Shown: positions 40,862-52,860 of the stretch, piece after piece
Numbering within the stretch: position 1 is the first letter of the stretch
How the letters are laid out: each line of letters opens with the position of its first letter
DNA from: Tillus elongatus
Taxonomy: Eukaryota; Arthropoda; Insecta; Coleoptera; Cleridae
Assembly (NCBI GenBank): GCA_964006375.1
Contig: OZ023268.1
Location: 81,418,335 to 81,482,334, forward strand
Direction of reading: 5' to 3'
Length of the DNA stretch: 64,000 nt
Made by a program: the position numbers and the translations under genes
The notes under the pieces: model-generated
Databases searched by the model: none
Told to the model about the DNA's origin: nothing
The model's input: only the letters and a program-made list of their open reading frames with translations

Positions 40862-41600
40862 ATGATTTGGAAACGAATTTTTTTGTCTGTCAGTCTGTAT
40901 GTTTGTAGCCACGATCACTTCAGAATGAATTGAGATATCGTCTTCAAATTTTGTATACAGTTAGCACCTGATAAACGAACGGTTCGGATTGTTTTTGGGT
41001 AAAATCTCTCCAGGGGATAGGGGATGAATGGGGGGGTGATAATTGACATTTTTTCGCTAAAACCTGAGTAACATAACGTTTTGGGGTATGTTTATTAGAA
41101 CATTTTCAATTTTATCAAACATCTGGTATTCTGTGCTGAAATTAAATTAGGGGTTGAATGTGTGGGGGTGGAATATCGGTGACAGAATTTTCGGAAACTG
41201 TTTTGTTAAAACGGCTTAGAAAGTCTCAAAACATATAGAAAACTGATCTGGTATTCTGTGCTAAATTAAATGTGGGGGTGGAATATCGGTGACAAAAATG
41301 TCGAATTTTTTGTTGTTAAAAACGGCGTAGTATGTCTCAAAACATATAGAAAACTTGGTTTTGTAACGAAAATTTTTTTGTCTGTCGTTCTGTACGCCTG
41401 TCTGTTAGTAGGCGCAATAACGTTCGAACAGATTGAGATAGCATCTTCAAACTTGGTATCTGGTTAGCGCCCGACAAAGGAATGCTTCGAATTGTTTTTG
41501 GTTAAGATCACTTAAGGGGGTAGGGAATAAATGAGGGCTGATTTGGTGAAAATTGGCTTTTTTTTGTTGAAACTCTAGTAATATAACGTTTCAGAAGCTT
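40862..41600 (+). repeat. Tandem pair of a dispersed repeat (~490-bp unit)
   Basis: TTTTTTTGTCTGTC..TCTGTA near 40878 and 41372 start two diverged units. Both continue through GAGATA.C.TCTTCAAA and TTGTTTTTGG. Inside the first unit a roughly 110-bp block (GGGGGTGGAATATCGGTGAC, then TCTCAAAACATATAGAAAAC) is itself duplicated (about 41164 and 41273). The family also occurs inverted at 26390-27230. Confidence 0.7.
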
Positions 41601-41839
41601 ATGGGTACAGGAATACGAATATTTTCTTTGTGGTCAAGCCATGGACCCTAAATTAATTTCATGAGAATGCCTTTCTGAGAAAAGTAGGTTATCCCAGCTA
41701 TGTCGAAGTTACGATTCAATTTAAAGCACTATTTTTTAATTGACAAACTAAACTCTGGACAAAAAACTATACATACATTACCAAAAACATACATAAGTTT
41801 AATTTTGTTAAACTAATAGAGAAAAGTGATAACCCTATA

Positions 41840-42195
41840 CTTTTTTCTTTTATTTTAACGTCGGCTTATTTCCGCGACTATGGCCAATCACCGACGCCAG
41901 GGAGCAGTTTCACCTCACTATCCTGGAAATTTTGCCAAACGCTTGCCTGTCTCAAATGAGGGTAGGGATCTTTAACGTGCCCGACATCACATGGACACGG
42001 GACCGACGGCTTTAAGCCTCCTCCGAAGGGCGGACCGCACAGACATTCAACTTGCTCAAATACAATGCCAGAGCCTCAGTTAATGTTAATTTATTACAGT
42101 TTGTACTAAAAAACTGAAAGGGAAACCCTGGGAATCGAACCTAGTACCCTTCGGTTTAGAGGCACACGTTCTTACCCCTGGACCACTGAGGTTCC
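41840..42195 (-). mobile_element. tRNA-derived SINE, copy B, with 10-bp target duplication
   Basis: Flanked by the perfect direct repeat TAACCCTATA (41830-41839 and 42196-42205). The minus-strand head reads CAGTGGTCCAGGGGTAAGAA (box A) and TAGGTTCGATTCCCAG (box B), with the proper tRNA spacing. The conserved body is shared with 29154-29489 (GATCTTTAACGTGCCC, CATGGACACGGGACCGACGG). Pol III promoters of this type drive SINE transcription. Confidence 0.88.
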
Positions 42196-42205
42196 TAACC
42201 CTATA

Positions 42206-43589
42206 GTTACATCGCTAAATTATTACACATTTTTGCACTACTTTAGCAAGGTTACCCTCATTTTAATCGCAGTGAGATCAAACCACAAGAGCCATATTCT
42301 AACTACCGTTTAAGCATTGGAATGAAAACTGGTCTTCTGACTCAATAAAATAAAGTTTCATGAAAAACGAAAATAAATCACATTTCAAATGTCTACAATG
42401 AAGAAAAAAAAGGCAACAAAATTACCACATTCAAAACTTTAGTAACATTTTGCTTTTTTTTAATGTGTTTTTTCCTTGTTTCTAGTTGTGATATTTCTCT
42501 ACTTGCTTTATGTTTCATTTTTTTTTCTGCATCGCTTATCTCAAGCATTGTTTTCTGATTTTCGTCAAGACCTCTTTTATATTTCTTGAGATACCGCCTC
42601 AGCTTTATCGCTGATTTCTATATTTCCCACTACCTCTTAGTTCTTTACACTATCACACTGCGTTGCAATATCAAAGTTCTTGTAGATTACAATACAAATA
42701 TCTATATACAAATGGCCAATATTTTCACTCCAACTTAAAAGGTTAAAATTTAAAAAATCACGACGCAGTTCTACGGCGTCAATAACAGGAACGCATTTTG
42801 CATTTTATGCATTCAAGGAAGAACATTTCAAGAGAGATGAACAAATGAGACAGGTTTGAGATAGATGAAGTAGAAACTATATTTATATCGGCGCATGATG
42901 TGACATGCACTGCGTTCATTGGCGGGTTCAATTGATATACCAAACGCCAGCCGTGGGAAAATATTTACGTGAAAAAATTCATATAATATATATGAAATAC
43001 AAATAGAAATGAATCTGATAATGCAGGAATTTTACCGATATATAATTTCCAGATCTGCTGAACGATTTCCGTGACATTTGAGTAAAATCACAAATTTCCT
43101 TGACATTTAGGGGGTATTTCAAATTCCCTGATTTTTTCCGGTTTTCCAGGTCGGTGGGTACATTGTCTTAATAAATAGTGAGAATTGTGTTTTTTGACAA
43201 CATAAATTTCGAAATATTCTTTAATTTCAATTGTCCATGTCAATGATTTACTTCACAAAGTCGTCATCTTATGTGGTGGTGGTGGTGGGGTGTGTCAAAG
43301 TTACAATTGATTTTTTTTTTAATGAACACCTCTATATTTTATATTTTAAAATGAAAGGACATGTCGTCTACTCCAAACTTTTGTCTACTATTTCCTATAC
43401 CTAAAATCATTAGTGTCAGATATATTTTTAATAAATTATTTGAAAATTTAAAGATTATGGGGGGTGGAGCTGGCTATACGAATTTTGTCACAGCGACCTT
43501 TAAGGTTTATTGTCACACCACACTTTTTGAAAATAGATACAAATTTTAATTTAACCAATCTGTTAGCCATGCATAAAATGACAGATTTT
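42206..43589. other. Intergenic sequence, no gene seen
   Basis: AT-rich. A 62-codon frame at 43361-43549 has no family motif. A GGT/GGTGG-rich patch lies at 43273-43290. Confidence 0.4.
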
Positions 43590-44350
43590 TTGTGTCAAAT
43601 AATGAAAGACAAAATTGCGGAGCTGCCTGGAGTTTAGTTAATTGAATTTTAACTGAAGATTCGGGGATGAAAAGGGTGGTTGCCATATTTGTGTCTCGAC
43701 TGCAGAGCGCTAAACTAAAAAAAGGTCACATGTTGTGCTTTGAAAGAAGACTTCCTAAATGATTTAAACTTCTAAGGTCCTCACAGGAGACAAATCATGG
43801 TGCTACGGTTACGACCCTAAAACAGACCAACAATCAAGCTAGTGGAAGACTTTCAAGTTTGCCTCTTCTAAAAAAAGCTCATCAAGTGAAATCAAACATC
43901 AAAACAATGTGGATTTGTTTTTTCGATGTGAGAGAAGTTTATTTCACAGGGTCAGGTCAGGTCAGGTCAACCAGGCTTTCTATCGGGAAAATTTGAAAAT
44001 AATGCGCAATAGTTTGCAGCAGAAGAGGATTGATTTGTGATTAGGTGACTGGTTTTTCCACCACGACAACGCCTCTGTTCACACAGCTCCGCCTGTGCGT
44101 CAGTGGTATGACCCTTCTGCCCTACTCAACTGATCATGCCCCATACGACTTTTTTTATTTTCCTGAATTAAAAGGAACATGAAAGGAGAGTGTTTTGCTG
44201 ACGTTGCCGAGGTGAAATAAAAACGTAGACGAATTTCACAAATGTTTTGAAGAATGGAATAAAATATTAGACAAGTGTACTAGTGAGTGGGGAATAATTT
44301 TAACGGAAATGGAGGTTTTTTATTTAGAAATAAAAAAAAGTGCTTTCTAT
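43590..44350 (+). pseudogene. mariner transposase remnant (irritans/SETMAR-like), copy 1
   Basis: Broken plus-strand frames read VKSNIKTMWICFFDVREVYF, a catalytic region FSTTTTPLFTQLRLCV, a damaged SPDLAPxDFF tract (STDHAPYDFFYFPELKG), and NVDEFHKCFEEWNKILDKCT. This is the order in irritans-group mariners. It shares nucleotide blocks (GTTGCGGAGCTGCCTGGAGT type) with the copy at 50590. No inverted repeats were identified. Confidence 0.75.
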
Positions 44351-44907
44351 GGGGTACCCCCTTGTATCATAATTAAGTAACAATATGATCAGCAATCTTG
44401 GTGCCAAAAGTTGAGTACTTGCATATTCTTATACTTTTTAAGTTGATTTTGATTGTTTCCTTATTTTCTTTTTGTAGATATGTAGACATATTTTCAACTT
44501 ACCCATCATCACACAGTACACAAGGTTAAAGGTTTTACTCTCCATTCGACGGGTGCAGCGTTCAAACATTAAATCTGCTAAGACACAATTACACAGCTTT
44601 ATAGGAAGTTATGTTACAGTACATATAATGATATCTATCACAAACACAAAATTAAGAGACTTTACATAATAACACAGTAAGTAGAAGATGTAGAATCAGC
44701 TTTGGTACAGATTTTTTTAACTCACCACCAAATTTTCTTTGAACTTTACACATGATTTCATGTTAAATATGTCAAACAGGTGGGATGGTAGAAAAAATAC
44801 AGTACTGTGTGAATTAATTAGAACACAGTAAAAAATTGACGTTTTGTGCAGTTGGCAGCAATGAAATCAAACTTGTCATTTGTATACTACTAAAACATTC
44901 TGTCTGT
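44351..44907. other. Intergenic stretch with a possible Tc1-type end
   Basis: TACAGTACTGTGTGAATTAA at about 44800 resembles, inverted, the sequence ending at 49772 (TTAATTTGCAGACTACTGTA). It may be a Tc1-like terminal repeat. No gene seen. Confidence 0.35.
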
Positions 44908-44925
44908 GCTTTCATGAGTATTGTT

Positions 44926-45966
44926 CCTAAACGTCAAAATGTTTGGGGTTGACATCTTGGGGTGATGAATAAAAAGGCCTTTTCTTTCCAAACAAATATT
45001 TTATTCCTTGTCCCGACGCGTTTTGACCCTTTTTAACAGGTCATCCTCAGGGAATCTAGAATTCACAAAAGGCTTGTCAGAAAAAACTGAGTTTTCCGGT
45101 AGGCTACTTCTGCGAGGGTACAACACAGGAAAGAAGATAAAAAGTCCAAAAGTTAAATTTAAATGTCAAGCTACAAAGCTATAAAATATTACAGGTATAC
45201 AGTCATAAAAACTACTACATGCAATAAAATGAAACAACTACAAGTCAAATTGAACTACAAGAAAAGCTAATTTGTCTTGAGATCTTTAAAAAATTACAAT
45301 AAGTCTAATTCTAAAACTCATAAAAGCTTAAAAAATTCTCCAAAATTAAAGGTCAAGCTGAAGACAACCACAGGAGCGAAAGCAAATAGCACAAACACCA
45401 GCAAGCCATGCAGCTGAGAAGAAACTTTCAGAGAACATCAAACTCATCAAATTCACTTCTGGTTCAATTCCCATTCATTTGATGAGTTTGATGTTCTCTG
45501 AAAGTTTCTTCTCAGCTGCATGGCTTGCTGGTGTTTGTGCTGTTTGCTTTCGCTCCTGTGGTTGTCTTCAGCTTGAACTTAAATTTTGGAGAATTTTTTG
45601 AGCTTTTATGAGTTTTAGAATTAGACTTATTGTAAAATTTTTTAAATCTCAAGACAAATTAGCTTTTCTTGCAGTTCAATTTGACGTATAGTTGTTTCAT
45701 TTTATTGCATGTAGTAGTTTTTATGACTGTATACCTGTAATCTTTTATAGCTTTGTAGCTTGACATTTTAACCTTTAACTTTTTATCTTATATTACTGTG
45801 TTGTACCCTCGCAGAAGTAGCCTACCGAACACTCAGTTTTTCTGACAAGCCTTTTGTAAATTCTAGATTCCCCAGAGGATTACCTGTTAAAAAGGGTCGA
45901 AACGTGTCGGGACAAGGAATAAAATATTTGTTTGGAAAGAAAAGGCCTTTTTATTCATCACCCCAA
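44926..45966. mobile_element. ~1-kb snapback: two ~495-bp inverted arms around a 24-bp loop
   Basis: The left arm 44956-45452 and right arm 45477-45967 are inverted copies with few differences. They begin CTTGGGGTGATGAATAAAAA and meet at AACTCATCAAAT. The flanking sequence GCTTTCATGAGTA(CA)TTGTT occurs directly on both sides (44908-44925 and 45967-45986), as a target duplication would. The left side has 30 extra bp before the arm. Each arm contains a CTGAGGATGACC...GGGTC(G/A)AAACG motif. It has no coding capacity. Confidence 0.85.
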
Positions 45967-46055
45967 GCTTTCATGAGTACATTGTTAATTATGAATAGTT
46001 TTTTCTTTGAGAACAATAATAATATTAGCAACTTTAGTTCTCTGTGATTAGTATT

Positions 46056-46085
46056 ACAGTATACTCTCCATTATCCGGATAAAAA
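46056..46085. repeat. pogo-type terminal sequence
   Basis: CAGTATACTCTCCATTATCC resembles the terminal repeat of insect pogo-like elements and the sequence at 47925. An isolated end. Confidence 0.35.
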
Positions 46086-46129
46086 AAAGGGGGGGGGGGT
46101 TGTTAAAATCCTCGGCAACACAGATAATT

Positions 46130-47240
46130 GAAAAACACAATTAATACGAACATAATAAAATTTTAGAAAACGAACAAATTGGCTTCAGGGAAAACAGGTC
46201 TACAACAGGGGCAATACATGACACACTTGTGGATGTAATAGAGGGGTTAAACGAAAAAGAATATGTTATCGGAACATTTGTCAATCTAAGTAAACCATTT
46301 GACTCAACAGATCATGGCATACTGGCTGAAAAATTAAATGGGTACGGTATTGTAAACAAGCCCCTTAAGACTGATCAAGTCATACCTACAAAACAGGCAT
46401 CAAAGCATAATATACAAAATGGACAATGGGAGCATATTAAAATCAAGAAAGGAAATAAAAAAAGGAGTGCTCCAAGGAGCTGTGCTTGGGCCACTACTAT
46501 ATATAATTTACGTAAATGATTTTCCAAATTTTATAAACGAAAAAACAGTCATGTATGCAGATGACACCACACTAACATCCAGGGAAAACAATATAGAAAA
46601 TCTTCAATCAGGCATCCTAAATTCGTTTGCGATTATGCATGATTACTTTTCTTCGAACAACTTGAGTCATAATCTTGAAAAGACCAATCTTTTATATTTT
46701 ACAAAATCAGATGACAGACTGAGAATTTGTCTTGGTGGCGACAGTAATCTGGACACTTCACTCATGTAAATTTTTGGGTTTACACCTGGATTGGATGCAC
46801 GACTTGACTGGAGAATTCACATCATTAACCTAGTACAATCTATGACAAAATATTGTTTTGCCTTAAGAACAATCAGTACGATTGTGTCAATGAAGTTAGC
46901 ATTTACTGCATATCATGCCTCAGGGAATTCTCAGAATAAAACAAACAGAATGTTGTAAGCTGCACTTTAAATCCATATACTTTGTAAGATAAAATTTACC
47001 TCTTCATCGAATATATACAAACATGACACAAGAACAAAAAATAACTTAGTTCCTTCAATACCGAAGAAAACTAAAAACAAACGTAATGTGCAATATACAC
47101 TAAACAAAATTTATAAACTAATTATTATTATTATAATCCTGGATGAAGTTAGGAACAAACCACTAGAACACACCAAACAAGATATTAAGATGGTTTCGAC
47201 GAATAGAGCTTACTACAGACTGGAGGAGTTCTTGTGATAA
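46130..47240 (+). pseudogene. LINE RT remnant (CR1/jockey-like)
   Basis: The first frame (46229-46519) reads VIGTFVNLSKPFDSTDHGIL, the AFD motif decayed. The next frame (46419-46769) has GVLQGAVLGPLLYIIYVNDF and the intact catalytic box MYADDTTL. Downstream, damaged thumb and C-terminal parts continue to RAYYRLEEFL near 47235. A deletion removes the sequence between about 46370 and 46430. Dead copy, 5'-truncated. Confidence 0.78.
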
Positions 47241-47257
47241 ATCTGACACTTCTGATG

Positions 47258-47390
47258 TTTGGTGAATTTTTATTTAAAAAAATTCACCAATAGAGCGGTG
47301 TCGATGATGAGACGTTGCAATTTTTTTTTCAAATGAGCGCGAACTAGGACCCCTAGAACCCATATCCGGGGTCAGTTTCAATTTTTATAT

Positions 47391-47468
<78 letters not shown>

Positions 47469-47800
47469 CCAACCGATAACTCAAAAAATAATTAACCGAT
47501 TTCGATCAAACTCGGCAAGTGCCTTTCTTTTATTAATGGCCTGGATGAGTTCGTTAGCCAGGAAAATCGGACAAGGTTTTCCGGGAAAATTTTTAGTTTT
47601 CTTTAAAAAAAATTTTTTCTCTCCGAAAGTTACAAAGCTATTTTAATGAAATTTGCTGGATATGTTGCCTCGGGAAATACCTTACTACGTACCAAAACTA
47701 AACTTTCTAAGTTTATAGAAAATTGAGTTTTTCAAATTTTGAGTTTTCTTTTGAAAAACTTTTTTTTTTACGAAAATTACAAAGCGATTTTAATGACATT
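47258..47800 (+). repeat. TA-core repeat family (HINE-like), both arms around (TA)n
   Basis: The best forward copy of the left arm: a TGGTGAATTTTTATTT..AAAAATTCACCA stem, AAATGAGCGCGAACTAGGAC, CCCATATCCGGGGTCAGTTT, then (TA)n 47395-47460. The right arm starts TATCCAACCGATAACTCAAA, then GATGAGTTCGTTAGCCAGGA and GAAAATCGGACAAGG. The right arm then repeats part of itself (the TTACAAAGC.ATTTTAATGA block at 47629 and 47780). Confidence 0.75.
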
Positions 47801-47924
47801 CGGTGGATATCATTCGCACTACTCCTTTGTGTCATAGAGGTATGATGCTCACCTAATGTTGTAACTTTCCACCTTTCTTCCATTTTCTTGGTGTGATATT
47901 TGTTCTTCAAAAGTAGCAGTACAG

Positions 47925-47980
47925 TATAGTCCCGATTATTCGTGTGCGGATTATCCGGTTTGCAGATTATCCGTGCTGAG
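47925..47980. repeat. pogo-type terminal sequence
   Basis: CAGTATAGTCCCGATTATTC and GATTATCCG repeats resemble pogo/Tigger-like ends. The opposite end is not identified. Confidence 0.4.
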
Positions 47981-48186
47981 GAATTGATCAATATTTCAAA
48001 TCAGGAATAGATCGAAATATCAATTTTTTTCGTTTTCTCTCGCAAAAATATAATTAATATTCTTAATAAAAGCCAATGACCATCTAAGTACTGGCCTGCC
48101 TATTAAAATTACTACGTTACAAAAATCATGAGGAAAATAAAACTGTGAAATTCGTTAGAACCTGTAGGTAGTGTAGAAGTATGTAT

Positions 48187-48700
48187 ATGCAGCACAAACT
48201 GTCACAGATTGCTTATTCTGTTGTGTGAATGTGATGCATTCATATTTATCTCCGAAAGTGCCACTGCAATGGGAATATCCGGGAATGTTTATGTAGAGGT
48301 CATAAACTTTAATTGCCCCTATCTTTTCAGTGAATTTTTGTAGCTTACACTCGATCTCATTTGAGACTGCATGGGCGACACAGCTGAACGGAACAAGATA
48401 AACTTTTCTTGAGAAAGTCACAGCTGTTAAACATTCTGTATCCACTTTCTTTTCAACTTATAACGGCTACCGAAATTACTTAGTGCATCAGTAGATTTCC
48501 GATCGCAAAGTGAGTTTATGTCGAAAATCAACTGATGCACTATGTAATTTCGGTAGCCTTTATAAGTCGAAAAGAAAGTGCATACGTAATGTTTAACAAC
48601 TGTGACTTTATATTCCCATTGCAGTGGCACGTTTGGAGATAAATATGAATTCATCACATTCACACAACAGAACAAGAAATCTGGGACAGTTTGTTGTGTA
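48187..48700. mobile_element. Foldback element with two nested pairs of arms
   Basis: The outer arms 48187-48275 and 48612-48700 are inverted (CCCATTGCAGTGGCAC, ATAAATATGAATTCATC). The inner arms 48413-48493 and 48527-48610 are also inverted (GTCACAGCTGTTAAACATT, GGCTACCGAAATTAC). About 135 bp between the two left arms has no partner on the right. Minus-strand frames here are by-products of the repeat. Confidence 0.7.
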
Positions 48701-48719
48701 CAAGATTAGGTGAGTGAAC

Positions 48720-49019
48720 GAGTGTGATATAAGTGTGGGAGCTGTGAATAAGATCTTAAAATAAGAAGGGGCTATTAGTTTGACTGAAGTGAAATGTGAT
48801 AAAAAATGTGAGCAGAAGAGAAAGACAATGCCAAGAGAGAGAAATAGCAAACTAAATAACAGGAAGACAAGTTTTGATCTACAGCAAGATTTGTAAAGTG
48901 TTTGTCATAATTCAGAATTCTACAGTATGCAGAAAACTTATAGAACACAGAAGAAAGACCATGTGGTCACAGCAGGAACAATTGCCGACAGGTCCAATGA
49001 TACAAGAGGCTTCTCTTGG

Positions 49020-49076
<57 letters not shown>

Positions 49077-49772
49077 AGAAAAAAATATCCAAATTAGATT
49101 AGACAACATTGGAGAACGGTTTTGTTTTCTGGCAAAGCGCACATTTAGTTCAATAACAGCAAGCGCGATATATCAGTGATAGTGTCTACCGTATTGACCA
49201 AACTGTCAAACATCCCAGAAGAATATGTTTTGGTATTACTTTACAAATAAGTGGACTGGATCTCCCAAATGACGGAATGATTCCAATTAGCCAAAGTATA
49301 AAGTTACCAGAGAAAAAATTACCTAAAAACGTGGAAAAGGTAATCCTAATGGAACATCAGTTTCTTTAGCAAGATTCAGCCACGTCATAAGTCAAAGTCT
49401 ATACTAAAATATTTTCAAGAAAAGAAAATCACATGCCAGAGCGGTCAGGTGATTCACCTAAGCTAAATCCAATCAACAATCTCTGAGCTATATGTAAGTC
49501 CAGGCTTCGAAAATAGCACTGTACCACAAAAGGGAAGATTATATGACACCTGATTCAGGTATGGTTTCACGATGAACAAATTGTTGAAAAATGCAGTAAT
49601 CTTTTGGATTTTATGTCAAACCGACTCCAGCAAGTTATCCAAGCCAAGGGGGGACATGTCTTATGCTAAAATATTATTAACACTTATGTTATTGTCAGTT
49701 GTTTTAACAGTTAATATAAACAAATTTTGAAAATATTACTCGTGTTCACATTAATTTGCAGACTACTGTATA
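48720..49772 (+). pseudogene. Tc1/Tc3-like transposase remnant with a poly-A run
   Basis: Damaged plus-strand frames give GFSWLKKKKK before and NSKRDISVI after a run of 54 A (49022-49075). Then PRHKSKSILKYFQEKKITC (the catalytic-region helix), a damaged SPDLNPIENLW tract near 49455-49490, and a C-terminus SSKLSKPRGDMSYA. The right end GCAGACTACTGTA at 49772 looks like a Tc1-type terminus. It cannot make protein. Confidence 0.65.
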
Positions 49773-50062
49773 AGAAAATACATTCGTTTAGGTAGTTACA
49801 AGTATGATTGATAGTGTATCCCATAAATTAAATCAGTATAAACTTCGTTTGCAGGTTTCTAAACACCATCGTAAGTTGGAGGAACTAAATTGTCCTACCA
49901 GGTCGTCCGGCCCGTACTATCAAACTGTTTTGGCTTACATTTTCTAAGAGCAAGTATGATTGATGATAATAATACAGGTAATAACTACAATATAATAATA
50001 GTATCTGTACTCATTACAAGAAAACAAACAAAAAAGAATTGTAAAATAAAAATTTTATTTTT
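49773..50062. other. Intergenic AT-rich stretch, nothing recognised
   Basis: The 71-codon plus-strand frame at 49890-50105 runs into the tandem repeat and shows no motif. Confidence 0.35.
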
Positions 50063-50228
50063 TGCTCAAGAAGTAAAACTTTTGATTACAGAATTAAAAT
50101 TATAAAAATTTAAAAGTGTCTAAAGTGTAAGATTAATATATACAATGCTCAAGAAGTAAAACTTTTGATTACAGAATTAAAACCATAAAAATTTAAAAGT
50201 GTCTAAAGTGTAAGATTAATATATACAT
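50063..50228. repeat. Perfect-phase tandem duplication, 83-bp unit
   Basis: Two units, 50063-50145 and 50146-50228, both starting TGCTCAAGAAGTAAAACTTT. They differ at about three positions only, so the duplication is recent. Confidence 0.92.
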
Positions 50229-50589
50229 ATAAATATTAATTAAAGAACTAATAACAGTACAATATAAAAACAAAAAAAAATATTAAAATTCTCAAATACC
50301 AAAAAGGTTTTTACACAGTTACATGTAGGTATGAACTATTGCTAACTCTCTTATTTTTAGAGTTACCAGGTCGGCAAAATTAGCAATGACATCATTTCAA
50401 TTCATCAATAAACGCCATGTGTAGAGAGTATAATAACATAATGGATAAAATTGATATTTTATCCTACAGAAGCAGTCAGCAATTTCAAAATAAAGCTCTA
50501 ACCAATTATAATTAGGTAGGTAATTGGAATTCTAGACTTATATAAGTCTGAGTGTTTGTATATGTGTATAGTGCGAACCGATGAAAATG
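50229..50589. other. Intergenic AT-rich stretch, nothing recognised
   Basis: No coding or repeat signal I can support. Confidence 0.4.
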
Positions 50590-51415
50590 TTGAAAAAAAT
50601 TCATTCAAATCATTCTGGAAGACAGACGATGGACCATTGACGAAGTTGCGGAGCTGCCTGGAGTGAATTTTTTCAGCAAATTTTAACGCTATATTCGTGC
50701 CTCGACTGCTGAACAAAAGTAAGGTCGTGTGGAAATATGTTGTGCTTTGAAAAAAGAGTTCGAAAATCATCCAACCTTTTTCCAGCAGCTCACGAATCAT
50801 GGTGCATGGTTACAACCCTGAAACATATAAACTATCAAGCCAACCCCAAGTTCACCTTGGGTAAAAAAAGCTCGTCAAGTGGAATCAAACGTCAAAACAA
50901 TGCTGATATGTATTGTCAATGTGAGACGAGTTGTCCATTTAAAGTTTGTTCCACAGGGTCAGACTTTCTACCTGGAAGTTTTGAAAAGATCGTGCATCAG
51001 TTTTTGGTGAAAGTGGCCTGATTTGCGGCAGTAGGCGGACTGATTTTTTCACCACAATAACGCCCCTGTTCACATATCCCCGCCTGTGCACCAATTTTGA
51101 CCTAAAATGCAATGTCCCTTCTACCTCATCCCCCTTATTCACCTGACCTTGCCCCCTGCGACTTTTTTTATTTTCCCATATGAAAAGCGACATGAAAGGA
51201 AAGCTTTTGCCGAGGTGAAGAAAAAACAACGGAGGCACTGTTGGCCACCACAGAACACGAATTTCAAAACTGTTTTAAACAACGGAGTAAACGGTTAGAC
51301 AAGTACAAGTGCCAGTGGAGAGTACTTTGAAGGGGATCGAATGTTTTTTTTAAATAAATAAATAAATTACAAAAAAATAAGTTCGGTCTCTTTCAGGTAC
51401 CCCTTCTTATTTAAT
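50590..51415 (+). pseudogene. mariner transposase remnant (irritans/SETMAR-like), copy 2
   Basis: Plus-strand frames in pieces: VVWKYVVL, IMVHGYNPETYKLSSQP, PSVFGESGLICG, then LLPHPPYSPDLAPCDFFYFP, the typical mariner motif before the last catalytic Asp. The end reads TTEHEFQNCFKQRSKRLDKY. It is more complete than copy 1 at 43590 but has stops and frame changes in every third. Confidence 0.8.
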
Positions 51416-51541
51416 TAAAAAGAGAATTTTCAAAGAAAGTGGAATTAATCAAAACAGTTTGCTCACTTAAAACAAGGCACTTCCCATGTATGTCTTTTAT
51501 ATCGTTAAAGCTGCAAAAAAAGTCGTCATACAAGCTTAAAA

Positions 51542-51780
51542 AAGTCTGGACAAGGCAAGTGGGTTATGGAAGTGAATTTTCATAAAAAATGTCTCTTTAA
51601 TGCAAGCAGGCATCAATTTGGTTACCGGTATATCCTATATAGTATATGTATATGTACCATATTTTATCAAAATAACTTATTGTTTGAAAATGTACAAAAA
51701 TTGTGCAAAAATGAACTTAAAATGTTTCTGAGAAAACTGGTTTCCTAGACAACAAACTTAAGGTTAATAGCAAATTGAGT
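51542..51780 (-). repeat. TA-core repeat family, inverted 3' part
   Basis: It begins with AGTCTGGACAAGGCAAGTGG and TTATGGAAGTGAATTTTCAT (the 3' end inverted, with a decayed hairpin). It directly adjoins a second inverted copy that starts at 51781. Confidence 0.6.
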
Positions 51781-52382
<602 letters not shown>

Positions 52383-52440
52383 TTTTAAGCATTTAATGAA
52401 AATTCGCTATCAAAACGCACTTACTGTGTGCTTATTTTTT
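52383..52440 (+). repeat. TA-core repeat family, isolated forward 3' end
   Basis: AATGAAAATTCGCTATCAAA and ACGCACTTACTGTGTGC lie directly after the inverted copy. The two copies therefore face away from each other. Confidence 0.55.
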
Positions 52441-52674
52441 TTCTCACAAGCATGCATCATATTTTGATGAAACCTGCAAAAATGTAATAATACAAGAGAT
52501 GCTTGAAAAATTTTTTAGGTATCACCAATGGCTTATGGGCCACCCCGTGATTGTAAAAATAATTTTATAAGATGCATCTCAAAACACCCTATAATTAACG
52601 TAGACAATTTTTCCTCGTATCTTGTATGATAACAATTATATTGAGCTTTACCATAGAAATCCTCCACCCTGTAT

Positions 52675-52860
52675 ATATGTAAACAGATAAAAACGGAAAC
52701 TAAACACAGATATGGATTTTAGGGGACCTAGTTTGCACTCGTTTGAAGAAATCTTCTTAAAATTCAAAAGTCGTGGTCTCCCCATTAACGATTTTTTTCT
52801 CTATGAAACGTACTTAAAAATTTTAGACCATTATATCATAAACTATTGCCAAAGCATGAG
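52675..52860 (-). repeat. TA-core repeat family, inverted 5' arm with little core
   Basis: A short TATATATG remnant is followed by ACACAGATATGGATTTTAGG, TTTGCACTCGTTTGAAGAAA and GTCGTGGTCTCCCCATTAAC. It is the same arm as at 20195-20345, with a decayed end stem. Confidence 0.65.

Larger units (their letters stand above)
40662..43170. mobile_element. Possible composite DNA element with CAGGGTACCC-type ends
   Basis: The left end TACAGGGTACCCAGC and right end GGTGGGTACATTGTC are imperfect inverted copies. The subterminal parts share a TTTCCCTGACATTTCC-like theme (CGTGACATTTGAG, CCTTGACATTTAG on the right). It contains the 40862-41600 repeat and a SINE. No transposase is visible, so the element status is tentative. 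Confidence 0.35.
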
